Part shown: positions 49,101 through 62,451 of the stretch, piece after piece
Numbering within the stretch: position 1 is the stretch's first letter
Layout of the letters: each line of letters begins with the position of its first letter
Source of the DNA: Chaunax sp. Z400
Lineage: Eukaryota > Chordata > Actinopteri > Lophiiformes > Chaunacidae
Direction of reading: 5' to 3'
Length of the DNA stretch: 64,000 nucleotides
Assembly: GCA_037577475.1 (NCBI GenBank)
Contig: CM075189.1
Coordinates: 34,547,550-34,611,549 of the forward strand
The notes under the pieces: generated by a model
The model's input: the letters and a program-made list of their open reading frames with translations, nothing else
Told to the model about the DNA's origin: nothing
The model's database searches: none
Program-made: the position numbers and the translations under genes

Positions 49101-49952
49101 TTGCTACTGGTTTATTGGAAAGCTTCTTCTCTCCAAATCCGTGAAAACTGAAGGCAGTAAACAAGAAAATACAAATCTCACTTGTATCTTGTTTGAGGTT
49201 GTGTAAACAACAATACACAGCTTCACACATGCGTGAGTTTAACTGGCAAACAGCTTGTGGGTGTATCACTGTAAGGAATGACTGTCTGCTGGGCATTGGG
49301 CAATTACATTTACACCGTTCACTCGGGATTTAAGATCTCTGCTGCCACCTAGCGTGTACCGCTATCAAGTGCAGCAAACAGCCCCCCTTCTTTGCAGCAG
49401 GGGCAACCATTGCTCTACTGCAGCAGCAAATGAATGTAGTGACATCTGTATCTATTTCCTTCTGTGTCTGGAACTGAAATATCAGTTAAGATGCAGAGGA
49501 AAGTAAAATTAGGACATGAAGATAAGAATCTGGATGAAGAAACTTCACCCACTCACTTTGGTTTGTCATGACGATGAGCAGAAGATGCCTGAACTGTCTT
49601 TCTCTCAACTCTTCATTTAATAGGAAACAATCATGAGTAAAACAACCTCTTAAATTGTTCCAATAGGGCGCTGCTGTTCAAAGATTTAAGGAGTCTGTTT
49701 ATTAAAAACCTTGCCTGTATTTAATTTAGAGTAAAATAAATGGCTTTTTAATCATTAACAAACATTTTCATGACTGCCTCCTCCTTCCTGTCATCGATCA
49801 CGAGGCTCTTCACCGTTTTACCTAGAAGTTGTCCTCAGCTTTTGCATTTAGTGTGTTTATATGCACAGAAGTGAAAATGCTAACTGTTCTGTCAACTTCT
49901 TCAGGCGGTTTAATCCCAAGCTTCAATTTAAATCCTGAAATTTGTTTCACAG
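46165..49952 (+). other. piwil1 copy B intron 10
   Basis: Equivalent of 8379-12161, with the same diverged internal duplication (about 46404-47476) and small indels. No exon recognised. Confidence 0.6.
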
Positions 49953-50888
49953 GCACGCTGATGCTCAGGCCGAGTTGGATAAGTGGGGACTCAGCTTTGA
50001 TAAGGAACTCCTCAATGTGACCGGCAGAGTCCTCCCACAGGAGAGGCTTTTCCAGGGTCCAAGATCGGTATGGGATTCTTCTGGTTGCTTAAATTTGTTA
50101 TTATGGAATGAATTAAATAGATTCATTCATGTGATCTTAATTAAGAGTTGTTAATGTAGTTATTTGTGTCACCCAGTATGACTACGACCCCGTAACAGCT
50201 GACTGGGCCAGAGAGATGCGGGGGGTGCCTCTGATTAGTGCTCCGCCGCTGGAAAACTGGATCCTGTTTTACACCCGTCGCAACAGCGGTGAAGCCCAGG
50301 CCCTCCTGCAGACCCTCCGTAGAGTGAGCGAGCCTCTGGGTGTCCGCATGCAGACAGCTGTCATGTGAGTTCTAACATTTAACATCCTTCAGTCAAAAAC
50401 CGGGTTTCTGCACCGCCTGTGATAAGAGAAGTGAAATTAGTCACAATGGTTCCCTGAATGTTGACCCCTCGTCTGCATCAACACATTTGTGTGATTTGTG
50501 GACCATCGTTCAGAAAACATTTAATTAATTCAGTTGCCACTTTATTTTGTACAGCTAGCTAAAAAAATAAAGCAGTCTGTCCTTTTGATTCAGGGTCGAG
50601 TATGAGGATCATCAGGGGTCTCTCCTCAGAGCCCTGCAGCACAATGTTGGACCCCAAACACAGATGGTTAGTGTCTGAATACATGGAACACAAACACAGA
50701 AACGCAGTTCGCCTCCACAAGTTTGAGTTTTGTTACTGTTTCATCGGTGCAGTGTCGCCACGCTTCCCAGCCAGTGTGTGCTGTCCCGTACTCTGAATCG
50801 AGCCGGGGCTCTCATGACTGTGGCTACCAAGATTGTACTGCAGATGGCTTGTAAGATGGGAGGAGAGCTCTGGAGTGTGGAAATCCCC
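49953..50888 (+). CDS. piwil1: piwil1 copy B exons 11-14 (exon 14 truncated)
   Basis: Exons 11-13 are intact and in frame. Exon 13 is 73 bp with GGG after the acceptor AG. Exon 14 has lost its acceptor and first 76 or so bases, including the SSNRKDKYD segment. It resumes at PSQCVLSRTLNRAG. Confidence 0.88.
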
Positions 50889-51429
50889 GTAAGTCATGCA
50901 CACACCAATTGATTAGTTGATTATATTCTTTAAAAGTTGAGGTGTGTTATGGGAAAACGAGTTCTCAGGTGGATTGAGGTGTCTTGAAGCACATGGAGAA
51001 TGAATGGTCCATAGTCAGCATGCCTCTCCCTCCCTCCCTTTCTGGGGAGCACAGAACATTTAAAGAGAAATCAAAATAAATCCATAAATACTGTAGTACT
51101 ACACACACGCCCAGTATCCAAGAAAGAATTTAATCAATAGTTTTTTCAGAAAACCCAAAGAAGAATGATTTGGGTTTGTCAAACACTGTGGGTATGGGAA
51201 CTGACAAACGCTAATGACATTTGGTGCACATAAATGATGTGCTGGTGCACCAGTGCAGCCAGTGTAGAAAGCTGAAGAACAGGAGAGGCAGACGGTGTCC
51301 ATGAAAGTTTTGAGTCCGTTCAGAAGGTCGGGGTAAAGACCCAAAGGTTTACAAAAATGAAAACTGATTTGGTGTTTGTCACAGAACTAGAACGTGTTGT
51401 ATTTTAACGTGTCCCACCTGTTTGTGCAG

Positions 51430-54400
51430 CTCAAACATCTGATGATTGTGGGCATCGACTGCTACCATGACATTACAGCTGGAAAAAGGTCCATCGGAGC
51501 GCTGGTGGCCAGCCTCAACCCGACCATGAGCAGGTTAGTTTCTACAGCAGACAGCCTGTTCACACCTGGTGTTAGTATCTGTCCTGGTGAACCATCACAA
51601 GTAGCCAGCGGATCTCACCTCCCTGCTCTATATGCAAAGAAATATGTACGTAAAGAAATATGCAAAGAAATATGTACATAAAGAAATATGTACTTAAAGA
51701 CAGACACCATCTCTTACACAAAGAAAGAAATATGCAAATAAATATGTACGTAAAGAAATATGTACGTAAAGACAGACACCATCTCTTACACAAAGACAGA
51801 AATGGCTTCATGTAGAACATTTACCAAACTAACAAGAAGGGCCAAATAATTGAGTTTGGCCTAGACGGCCTAGTCTGAGACAGACTGACTAGTTCAGTGG
51901 TGAGATCAGTCCAAACTGTGCTCATCAACAGCTGCTGCTCACCTTAGCAGGTAAGAGACCCCCGTTAGAAATCCAAATGGATGTCACATGTGTCCTTTAT
52001 GTGTCATGGTTGCTGCACACCTGGACTTACTGCTGTCCACTTGTGAACCATGACATGAATCTGTCTCATGAAGGCCTCGGTGTTGACGTGCTATAATTTG
52101 GTCCGTTGTGAATTAGCTTGTGCTCACCATGTGCACAGGTATTTGTTATGGTGGCCTCCCTATCTCAGCTAAGCTGTGTTCTCATTTCTGTGTCCAGGTG
52201 GTACTCAAAGTGTGTGCTGCAGCACAAAGGTCAAGAAATCATGGATGGACTGAGTCAGGCCTTAACTGGTAAGTCTTCTGGTTACATTTTTTTCTGCTTC
52301 ATACATTCCCTTTTTAAATGCTGTTTGCAATGTGTTTTATGATGACCCTGATGAAGGCCACAAGCCCAAATGCGTCGGTCTAATTATAAAGTTGTTCCTA
52401 ATACTTCAAGTGTTGCTGGAGTTTTTGCCCTTTGGACCTTTTTCCCTTCTCCGTGTGAAGGAGGTGAAGTTGTGCCACAAACCCCTCTCTGTCTCTACAA
52501 AGTCCCCACCAGTCAAGTGTTTTCTTCTTGTTCCTGAAGGGTCAGGACGACGTGCAGAGTCGCTGTAGGAGAACCTGGATTCACGCCAATTGGTCCAAGT
52601 GTCCATTTTCTCTGCGCTCGTTGAAAATCAGATTTTTAAGAGGCAGGACTGCAATAGTTAGGAGCCAATCCTGGTCCAGTACTCGGCAAACAAACGTGAT
52701 GTGGAAACTTAAAGCCTCCGTTGTTCATTGACTGAGAAGGGACCCCACAGTGACGTAGGAGGCAGCTTGTGTCAAACATAAACTGCTGTGATGAAAATCA
52801 TATTCATTTGTTCTGGAATTTTTAAAAAGGGAAAAGGAGTACGGCATATTAAGTTCTTTAATGTAGTTATACTTGATGCAAAAACCACATCAAACACACA
52901 TCAGAGAATTGTTCTACATGTGTGGAGGGGATCTTTTAAAATACACATGAATCTCAGCATTGGTAAGTAAAGTTTTCCATCTTTGTGTTTGTTTTCCAGG
53001 GGCCCTGGGAGACTACCTGAAGTTCAACAACTGCCTGCCTTCGCGCATCATTGTGTACCGAGACGGAGTTGGAGACGGCCAGCTGTCCAGCGTGGTCAAC
53101 TATGAGGTGGCACAGATCAAGGACTGCATCAAGAAAATGGGACAGGACTACATGTGAGTGACTGTTTGAAAGGTGACATCACATGTATTCGACACTAGCA
53201 CACCATTATCTACCTGTTCAATGTAAATAATCTTATAGTGTCAGGGCAGACAGTAAAAACTAAAATAATGTACATGGATGTTCACAAATGAAAGAATGCT
53301 TTCATTTCCTTTTAAAATGAACTGACACTGAAAGCTGTGTGATTTCTGTAAACAGACACACTACACCATGTTGATGAGCCAACACTGAAACACACATTCA
53401 GCTTCTTGACTGTGCTCTTTAGTCAAAAGCCCTCGGCTGAGTGAAGATAGTGATTTTACAAACCGTGGCAGAAGAGAGCTGATTGAGTTTTATCTGCAGT
53501 GGTCTTTAGGATGTGGACATGGCTGAGATTTCCTTTCATCAGGAGTGAAGATAGACACAGTTTATGAACGCAAGAAGTACAAGACACTCTTTTCAGCCGA
53601 GTAACAGACTCGGCTCTATGAACCTCTGATCTGAGGATGACATGTTGGTAACAGACTCAGCTCTATGAACCTCTGATCTGAGGATGACATGTTGGTAACA
53701 GACTCAGCTCTATGAACCTCTGATCTGAGGATGACATGTTGGTAACAGACTCAGCTCTATGAACCTCTGATCTGAGGATGACATGTTGGTAACAGACTCA
53801 GCTCTATGAACCTCTGATCTGAGGATGACATGTTGGTAACAGACTCAGCTCTATGAATCTCCTCTGATCTGAGGATGACATGTTGGTAACAGACTCAGCT
53901 CTATGAACCTCTGATCTGAGGATGACATGTTGGTAACAGACTCAGCTCTATGAACCTCTGATCTGAGGATGACATGTTGGTAACAGACTCAGCTCTATGA
54001 ACCTCTGATCTGAGGATGACATGTTGGTAACAGACTCAGCTCTATGAACCTCTGATCTGAGGATGACATGTTGGTAACAGACTCAGCTCTATGAACCTCT
54101 GATCTGAGGATGACATGTTGGTAACAGACTCAGCTCTATGAATCTCCTCTGATCTGAGGATGACATGTTGGTAACAGACTCAGCTCTATGAACCTCTGAT
54201 CTGAGGATGACATGTTGGTAACAGACTCAGCTCTATGAACCTCTGATCTGAGGATGACATGTTGGTAACAGACTCAGCTCTATGAACCTCTGATCTGAGG
54301 ATGACATGTTGGTAACAGACTCAGCTCTATGAATCTCTGATCTGAGGATGACATGTTGGTAACAGACTCAGCTCTATGAATCTCTGATCTGAGGATGACA

Positions 54401-55812
54401 TGTTGGTAACAGACTCAGCTCTATGAATCTCTGATCTGAGGATGACATGTTGGTAACAGACTCAGCTCTATGAATCTCTGATCTGAGGATGACATGTTGG
54501 TAACCCACCAGCTGATGTTAATGGTCATAGTTTGGAAGCTCACCCACCTGATGGAGGTTCTCTATCTGCTCATTTAGGCCCAAGCTGAGTGTGGTGGTGG
54601 TGAAGAAGCGCATCGCCACCAGGTTCTTCGCCCGCTTGCACGGCAAGGTGACCAACCCCCCCCCCGGCACCGTCATTGACTCAGAGGTCACCCGTCCAGA
54701 GTGGTAAGTTTTTAGCTTCTTGTAGTTAGCATTGTCCTGAGGGAGGGAGGCAGGTGTTCAGAGGTTCTTGTTTCAATTAAAAGAATATGGAAAGTCTTAA
54801 TCTGAACCCTTATAATCAGATCTGTGTAGAAATAGTTGTAAATGGGGACGAACCAGACCTTCTGGAACCATCAGATCTGTGGAAAGTCATTAGCTGCTTA
54901 GGCTAATACGCCTTATAATGGCAAGTAAAATCTGGTAGTGGTGGTTAACCGCTGCAGCCCTGGTTTGCAGGTATGACTTCTACATCGTGAGCCAGGCTGT
55001 CCGCAATGGATGCGTCTCCCCGACCCACTACAAGGTCGTGTTCGACACCAGCGGACTGAAGCCTGACCACATGCAGCGGCTCACCTACAAGCTGTGCCAC
55101 ATGTACTTCAACTGGCAGGTAGGCCAACGCCATGTTCAGTATAAAGAGCAGAGCACATACCCCCAACGAGAGAGCCGTATTCTAGTGAAAACTGAAAACA
55201 CAATTCTGGTATCAATAACGTCACAATTGTTGTGACATTTTCATGCTTCATTAGCTACGCATGGAAACTAAGTGTGAAATGATTGTTCTGAATCCATATG
55301 ATCTCAACTACACGATGATGATGTATGATGTATCGGTTCTGATGACAGTTCATCATATTCACATCTGGATCAGGTTCTAGTCGGTCAGAGGTTCCCTTAG
55401 CTGGATTCTCTCTTTATGATTGGAAGATTACTTTTCAACATATTTATGAAAAAGAAAAAAAAGATTCCTGGTTCTGGATCAGGATCTAGATCTGGATCGA
55501 CACCATTGTTTAATGGATTTGTGCCTGGCTCCAGCCCAGCCCCTCCATAAACTCTAATGACATTTGGTTCGTAACGTTCAGATAATCCTGCTGACAGAAC
55601 AACAAACAAACACACGGGTGAAAATGACCTCGTTGGCAGAGGTAATAAAGGTCGGTGTGATTTGTGAGTTGACTCTATTTTCTCTGATGCTTTAGGGGGT
55701 CGTCAGAGTGCCCGCTCCCTGCCAGTACGCCCACAAGTTGGCTTTCCTCGTGGGTCAGAGCATCCACAGGGAGCCCAACGTCAAGCTGGACGACCTGCTC
55801 TTCTATCTTTGA
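51430..55812 (+). CDS. piwil1: piwil1 copy B exons 15-20, catalytic PIWI domain
   Basis: All six exons are in frame and encode the catalytic D-E-D-H residues. Exon 18 has the 10-C run giving TNPPPGTVIDSEV. Exon 17 has Asn for Lys (KFNNCLPS). The intron before exon 18 carries the expanded minisatellite. Confidence 0.92.
51641..51980. repeat. 340-bp insertion private to copy B
   Basis: It interrupts the sequence ATGCAAAGAA|TGTCACATG that is continuous in copy A at about 13950. The first 170 bp is a tandem-like array of AAATATGTACGTAAAG units and two copies of GACAGACACCATCTCTTACA. The rest is unique and includes a short palindromic GGCCTAGACGGCCTAG. No inverted ends or clear target duplication were seen. 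Confidence 0.85.
53601..54499. repeat. 47-bp minisatellite, 19 units (copy B)
   Basis: Nineteen tandem units of the repeat found twice in copy A. Two units carry a 3-bp insertion (AATCTCCTCTG instead of AACCTCTG) about ten units apart. The last four units share an AATCTCTG variant. Confidence 0.97.
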
Positions 55813-57973
55813 GCACTTTTAGTATTTGGTTCAGTTTAAGTTACGTTAAGGTTCATTTTGTTGTTCAATGTTTTGAATGTTTTTGTTCCAATTAAAGCTG
55901 AATGTTTTTGTTTGCTTAAAACTGTGTCTTCATCTTTAGAGGTAAAGCACATTGTGGGGTTGTAGACACACCAGCAGTGAACACTCAGCCATTCATTCTG
56001 ATCCTTCTGCTGTCCTCATGTAAAGGTCCTGGAGCTCCAACTGGACACATGGAAGCTTTTGAATTTTTGATTGAACCATTTCTGAAGCTGGAAGTCTCAA
56101 AACGCTCCTGAAGATGATGAAGATGATGATGAGTGAGACAAACTGATGCTAACAGAACCCATCAGGTTTATACCTGTAGCTGTATTCAACTCAGAGACAA
56201 TGAAAATCCTAAATGATGTCATATTTATTGGGATATATTGAGACTAAACATAAGCTGTGTCCCAAATCACATACTTCATACTCAAAGTGACCAGTTTGAG
56301 TCTATAAGTGTTCTTACTACTAAGCCAAAACCCAGTATACTGTAAGTACAGTATACTCAAAATGAATTGATTGTGGAATGATGGACACTTCTCACCCTCA
56401 ATGATCGCCATGATCTAGAATCTACTAACTTTCATGTCTTATAAGTAAAGCAAATACACGATACAAAGACACAGTGAAATGGTTTTGACAGAAGTAAACA
56501 AAAAGAAGAAGAAGACAGGGCGGGGCCTCCACATAGGAGTACACCTCACAGTCTGAACATGGAGCTCTGGGATCTTCTGTGAATGATGATGTCATTTTCC
56601 AGTCAGTTGATAAGGCGATGCTTTTGTATGTGTTGATTTCTCAGGTTAGGTGTGCAGCATAAGTTACCGTGGTGATGTACCCCGTTAGAAATGAACCAGC
56701 ATCTGAACACTGAACACCACGGGTAACTTGGAGTTACCTTGCTAACCACCAACCCGGCTCTGTGTTACCAGTCTCTGGACAGAGTCAGAGAGTGAAGGAG
56801 GAAGTTGGAGAAAGTAGCTAACCTTCATGTGATTAAGACTTGTGATGTTGGGAGCTTTTCTCTTGAAGCTTTTAAAGTTTGGGTGCAGTAAAAAGACAGC
56901 GAGGTGTTGTTTTCCAGCTTAAATTACATGTATTCTGTCCTCTCGTAACACATCAACTTCATTTTTGCAGTCAAAAGGCAGCAAAAACAGAACAGCCATT
57001 TAAATCCAAACTCTAGTTTTCTATCTTATTCTTTTTAACATAACAGACGCCCTGTTCCTCTCTGTACACCTCAGTCATCATCTCTGCCTCACACACACTG
57101 TCACTTCACTTTCCAGCTCTCTGGCTAGAGCAATTAGCTCATATGGTTCAGCTGGGCAGCAACCATTGTCCTGCCTGCCTGGATGACTGTGGGGTTTGTA
57201 GTCTTTTAATGGACGTGATGGGTTGTAGTCCTTGTTGCTGACACCAGGAGGGAATGTGTCTCCCTTGTATGACACAACCTCTCATGACAAACTTTAAAAC
57301 ATTACATCTTCACTGAACATTTATATGGACTTAAAATGAGCAGATCGCCAGCAAATAACGTGATAACACAGTTTCCAACAAGACAGCCTGTGTTTCAACC
57401 ATTTAGTTATTTCAGTAGGTCATCTATCGACACTATGAGACAAAATTCCACCCTGAGGAACACCATTAATAAATGTGAAGTGGGACAGATAACTCATTAT
57501 CTGATGGACTTACCAGAGGACCAGTATCCTAAGTGTATACTTGGAACGTCTCTTACAAACAATTTATTACCATTTTTTCATGATTAATTCTGTCAAATGT
57601 CTTGGAAGCATCAAGAAAACACATAATGAAACTAGAAGGGCTCTCAGCAGGTCATATACCTCAGGAATTGGTGAAAAAAGCTAGTTAAAAGTAAGTTGAA
57701 CATTTTTTTTAATTTTCTTTACATGTCCAACCTTCCCACCAGGTTTCATGAAAATCCATCGGGTAATTTTTGTGTAATGCTGCTAACAGCCAGACAAACA
57801 AACATCAGTGAAAACATAATTTACCTGGTGGAGGTAAATACATGTATGTTAATCTGTTGGAGCCAGTCTCTCAAAGTCTTTCAATTGACAATAACTCCAA
57901 TGTTACACAGCAACAAGCTCAAGGGAATGAACTGTAAAAGTCAGTGTGCATATATTTCCTTTTTGTTTGGCAG
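55813..57973. other. Region between piwil1 and spdl1 remnants, copy B
   Basis: Equivalent of 16967-19125: piwil1 3' UTR, MITE-like repeat at about 56253-56535, dispersed repeat tail at about 57723-57838. No spdl1 5' exons found. Confidence 0.6.
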
Positions 57974-59380
57974 CTGGAGGATAAGCGCGCTGTGATGGAG
58001 AGACAGCTCATCAGTATGAAGGTTCAGTATCAGTCACTGCAGAAACAACAGGCCTTCAGCAAACAGCAGCTGCAGCGCATGAAGGTACTGGAATAAGACA
58101 TGCACATAGAAACGCGGTCCGTTGTTTGGGACTTGAACAGCAGCGAGGATGTGTTTGTGTTGTGCAGGTCCAGATAGCCACTCTGATGCAAATCGATCCC
58201 GACCTAAAAATGAGCTTGGTTTGATAAGACAGAAATTAATTTAAGCCAATAATGAAAATGTAAACAATGTCTTCTAATAAACAACGCACAGCCTGACTTT
58301 TATTAAAGGTTGTCATGGATCATAGGATTCACACATTTGTGTTCTGAATATGTAAAGAGATGAAAATGATATGAAATAACATAAAACTACCTGATGAAGA
58401 CAAATCTAGTCAGACAAGAAAGAAGTAAACATTGCTGTGATTTAAGATATTTCATCAGTTCACGTTTTGCATGCAGTGTTGTGATGGTTTCTTTGTGCAT
58501 GTGGTCCATGTTGAGTGAAGCTCTGTCTGTCCTCAGTAAGGATGCAGAGCGTCTCGGAGATGAACTTTCCCTGCAAAGGATGAAATCTTTGTCAGAGAGC
58601 TTTGGAGCTGGAGAGGAAGCTCTACTCATCTGAGCGGCAGCTCAAACAGGTCTGTAAACCCTGCATCTCCTGGTCACACAGAAACACAACAGTACCAATG
58701 CTTCCACACAATAAAGGGTTCTGAAAACATGCATGTTTGTATTCTGAAGTAGCAAAGTGCAAAGAGATAGCACAGATTTATAAAGCAGGAAAGGACAGTG
58801 TTGTTTAGTTAACTGTAGGTCTGAGTGTGTTTGAGCTGATCCAAACGGAATCAGCAGCAAAACACTGAGCTGTCTGCATGAGCAGTGACCATGTTAACTT
58901 TATAGTCTGTTCTGTCAAACCTACAGGGAGCAAGTTTCTGACACACTTTGTATTGTTCGTGTGTTTTCTGTGCTTCAGGCTCAGAGTGACAAGTTCAAAC
59001 TGCAGCTACGGGTAGAAGAGCTCCAGCTCAAATATCAACCCAAAGGCAAGCACAACAACACCAAAGCCATGTTTTTACATCGGTCACGTTTCTCTGGTGT
59101 TTCGGATTAAAGTTTAAGGAACTGTTGGTCGTACTGAAAAGGATGCAGCTACATTTTAAACGTCCATGTATGACTCAGACTCTAACATCGCCTCCTTCTG
59201 TTATTTTCATGTTTAGAGGCAAAAAAGAATCTGATCCAGAGGAGGAAGAAAGAAAAGCTTCCTGTTGACAACATACCCTCCTCTGAGCAGACATTGGAGG
59301 AGGGCAAGGAGGTTGTTGCCATGGAAATACGAAGACTGCAGACCATGAAGCACACACATCTCTTCCAGCTGAGGCAGTGA
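57974..59380 (+). pseudogene. spdl1: spdl1 (Spindly) 3'-half remnant, copy B
   Basis: Blocks 57974-58084, 58168-58224, 58537-58649, 58979-59045 and 59217-59380 correspond one-to-one with copy A. The only coding change noticed is Val to Ala in the first block (KQQAFSKQQ). The frame break after LSLQRMKSLSES and the early TGA in the second block are shared, so they predate the duplication or are errors common to both assemblies. Confidence 0.82.
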
Positions 59381-59723
59381 GCTCCATACAGGGTGTGTGC
59401 ATCAGAGGTCGGTACCTTTGTCGACTGAAACAGGATCAGAGTGACGTAAAACTGAGTTGTGATACACAACATGAGCAACACACACAGGCTGCAAGACCAA
59501 GACAGAGTATTAGGAACTCCCATTATGTGATGAAAGGTTGGGTACCAAACCCAGTACTTTTAAGAGTAGCGGCAAAATCACGTCAGTACTACTGAGAACC
59601 GATTTATGTCAGTGAGAGAGCATCTGACTGAGAGAGTAAGACTCCATCATCCCTGTGTGGCTACACTTCACAAAACTCACTGTAATATCTGTAACCTGAG
59701 GAAACACCTGGTCCAAAACTAAA

Positions 59724-60790
59724 TATACTGAGCAACAGTAGAAACGCATATGTTTTTTTTGATGTCATGCCATCCTGTCAATCTTAAATATCAAAGGTAG
59801 ATTATGGTTCAAACATCTTTATTCACCCTTTAGCCATACAGAAAAATCGTTTTTGTGCAGATTAGTGGTTTTTGTCTTAGTGTTTACAAGTCAGAAAGTG
59901 TGGATGGTGAGACAGAGAACAACAATAGTCACTACCGTGCGTGTCTACCTCCAGCATTTATCACTACTTTACCCAGTGATCCTGAACGTCGCACAGATGC
60001 TCTGTTGGGTTGAGATCTGGTGAATATGTTGCCCAAGGAAGGACAGTGACATTGTTCTGGTCCATGCTACTCCTGACAGACATGAGCCACATGTGGTCTG
60101 ACATTGTCATGCATGAAGGTGATGCCTGATTGCTGTATCCTGGGAATGACATGTGGACCTGGGACCGTATCTCGGTAACAGATAGCTGTCAGTGTACCGT
60201 GGATGTGGACAAGGTCTGACCGCCATCCATTAGCAATGGCTCCCCACATCATGACATCACCACCAAATGGTCCACTTCCTGGATGTATGCTGCAGGAGAG
60301 CGTTCCCCACGGCGACGATACACACGCCTACGACCATCAGCTCTGTGCAAGTTAAATCTGGACTGGTCACTGAATGCAATGAGCCATAACATCTGTAACA
60401 TATGTGCTGAACGTGTCTGCAGAGATCCGGCCATCAGCATCATCATCATCATCCTAACTGCCTGGTCACGTAAGCTTAGTGGAAGTCGTGACATCATCAG
60501 TTGTTTCAGTAGGACATTAATTAGACTCGGTAAATTATCGCCTTGACCAGGTCTTTTCATTCATGCAGAAAAAAATCTCACCAACATCATCGTTTACTTT
60601 GAAATGAACCAATGACTGTTTTTTCTATGTTATGACTAAATGATGGTTATTCATGATTTAACAAGTTTTGGTTGTGGGTACTTGAAAAAGTCATTTCTAT
60701 GTATTACATGTTTGTTTGTTTCAGTAGATTAGGGCTAGTGGAAGGAAAATATTGGGTTTTTAAAATGATGTGTTTCTACTGTTATGATAT
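59724..60790 (-). mobile_element. Tc1/mariner transposon, decayed (copy B)
   Basis: Counterpart of 20876-21942 with few substitutions. Minus-strand transposase remnants at 59964-60560 carry the same frame changes. The insertion and its decay therefore precede the segmental duplication. Confidence 0.8.
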
Positions 60791-62087
60791 TGAAGTGATA
60801 TTAAGTCATCGTGTGTGTGGTTATGGCCTTATTATAGTACACTGTTCCATGTGAGGCAGTGTTTATCAGACGTATTCATTTGATAATGGTTTATTTCATA
60901 GGGACAGCTACATCATTCATCATACATAGACAAACAGAATGAAACTGAGTTTTAAAACCTTTGCCCAGTTTCATAGTTTTTATAGGGAATGCTAATAAGA
61001 AAACACGTCCAGAGAAGGGCTTTTAAACAACAAAGAGAATAACACATTGAGATAAAAACAAAGTGAGAGCATCAAGGTAAAACGACAGAAATGACAGGAG
61101 AAAACTAGACATGATGACATGTTTGTTGCTGGATTGACCAGGATTTGGAAGTTCTCTTGAAACACTGAAGCTGCAGCAGATTTTAAGTGATCAGGCAGCA
61201 AGTTCCAGGAGTTTGCATCTTTGACAGAAAAAGCCGTCCTGAGCGAACAAAGTTATTCAGAGTGGAACTTCACTGTTATCACTAGAAGCTGCTCTGGTGC
61301 AGCTTCTCCAACTCTGCAATCTTGTAATGCGTTCACAAAAACTTTACTTCATGCTCTACATAATGAAAATGGATGAAGTTTGCAATCTTGTATTTGTGTA
61401 AAATGTGACAATGATGGTACCTTGTTTACTTTTTGTCCAACATTTGAATGGCTCAACTGTAAAGACAGTATTATTACAGACTGGTTGGACTGGGACCAGC
61501 AGCAGATGTGTTGTCATCGAGTTCAGAGACAGTAGGGCACAGTCAAATGTCCAACACTTTCTTATCATCTTTTAACAGATCTTTTTAGCACGACAGTCTG
61601 AAATGATCCGTAACACTTAACCTCTGTTACTTTTCTATTTCGATAAAACCACCCACAGTTTAATATTGATCTTTGTCATCACAGCCTTTCAGTGAAAATC
61701 ATCCCACAATGTGTGGGTGAGGGTTAACCCCTCCAGCGACTGTCAGCTTGTGTTGTGCTGCTTTATTAAGACATGCTTCTCACTGTCTGCCCTTACAGGA
61801 GCTGATAATAGCTCTTCTCAGCAATGCTGTGGCCCAGTTTAAGAAGTACAAGTGCCCTCGAATGAAGAGTCACCTCAGTGAGTGTTCTTGAATACCTTCA
61901 GCAGCCTTATAGCAGGCCTCCAGTGGATCCTGCACACACTCTGTATTTTTCCTCATTCTGTCTTCTCTCCTACACAGTGGTGCAGATGGGAGAGGAGTAC
62001 TACCATGCTAAGGACCGCACCAAAGCTCTAAAGTAAGTCAAAACACACGCTGGGCTTGTAAAGGACTGTTCCACTCCATAACTTGTT

Positions 62088-62451
62088 GTACTTGTGTAGC
62101 TTCAATCAGACCGACCACTCAAAGTGGTTTACAACACGAGCCAGCATTCACCCATTCATATAGTGGAGACAGAGGCTACAACGCTCGCCCCTTCCTGTTC
62201 ATCAGTAGTGATAACAATTCACACCAACACTCACCAATGGAACGGCCATCAGAAGTCCTTTGGAGCTTAGTATCTTTCCCAAGGACACTTCCACATGTAA
62301 ACTACAAGCTGGGGGCCGAATAACTGACCGCTCAATGTCCTGAGCCACAGCTGCCCCAAGCTTCCAGCACCTAGTCTTCCCAGGCCGTCTCCCATCTGAG
62401 TACTAACTAGGCCTGACCCTGCGTTGTGTCCCAGTTCGAATGAGATCGAGA
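62088..62451 (-). repeat. SINE-like repeat plus 5S rRNA-derived fragment (copy B)
   Basis: Counterpart of 23240-23603. The 5S-like part is 62359-62451 on the minus strand. Confidence 0.7.

Larger units (their letters stand above)
39891..55896 (+). pseudogene. piwil1: piwil1 copy B: intact start exon, coding deletions
   Basis: Exon 1 39891-39956 encodes MTGRARARARGRGGQETAAP, the RG-rich N-terminus whose arginines are dimethylated and bound by Tudor proteins. Other exons: 2 41377-41494; 3 41832-41960; 4 42100-42314; 5 42584 to about 42674 (cut short); 7 43973-44171; 8 44684-44792; 9 45698-45824; 10 46047-46164; 11 49953-50067; 12 50177-50364; 13 50594-50666; 14 about 50763-50888 (5' part lost); 15 51430-51533; 16 52198-52268; 17 53000-53153; 18 54578-54703; 19 54971-55118; 20 55696-55812. 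Exon 6 is deleted. Reading past the exon 5 break meets TAA at 42719-42721. Exon 7 keeps the extra base found in copy A. Exons 13 and 18, broken in A, are in frame here. The catalytic residues are present. ATTAAA lies at 55891-55896. As it stands it cannot make a full Piwi protein. Confidence 0.9.

Noticed and set aside
53601..54499. CRISPR array
   Set aside because: The 47-bp units are directly tandem with no distinct spacers, in an intron of a vertebrate gene.
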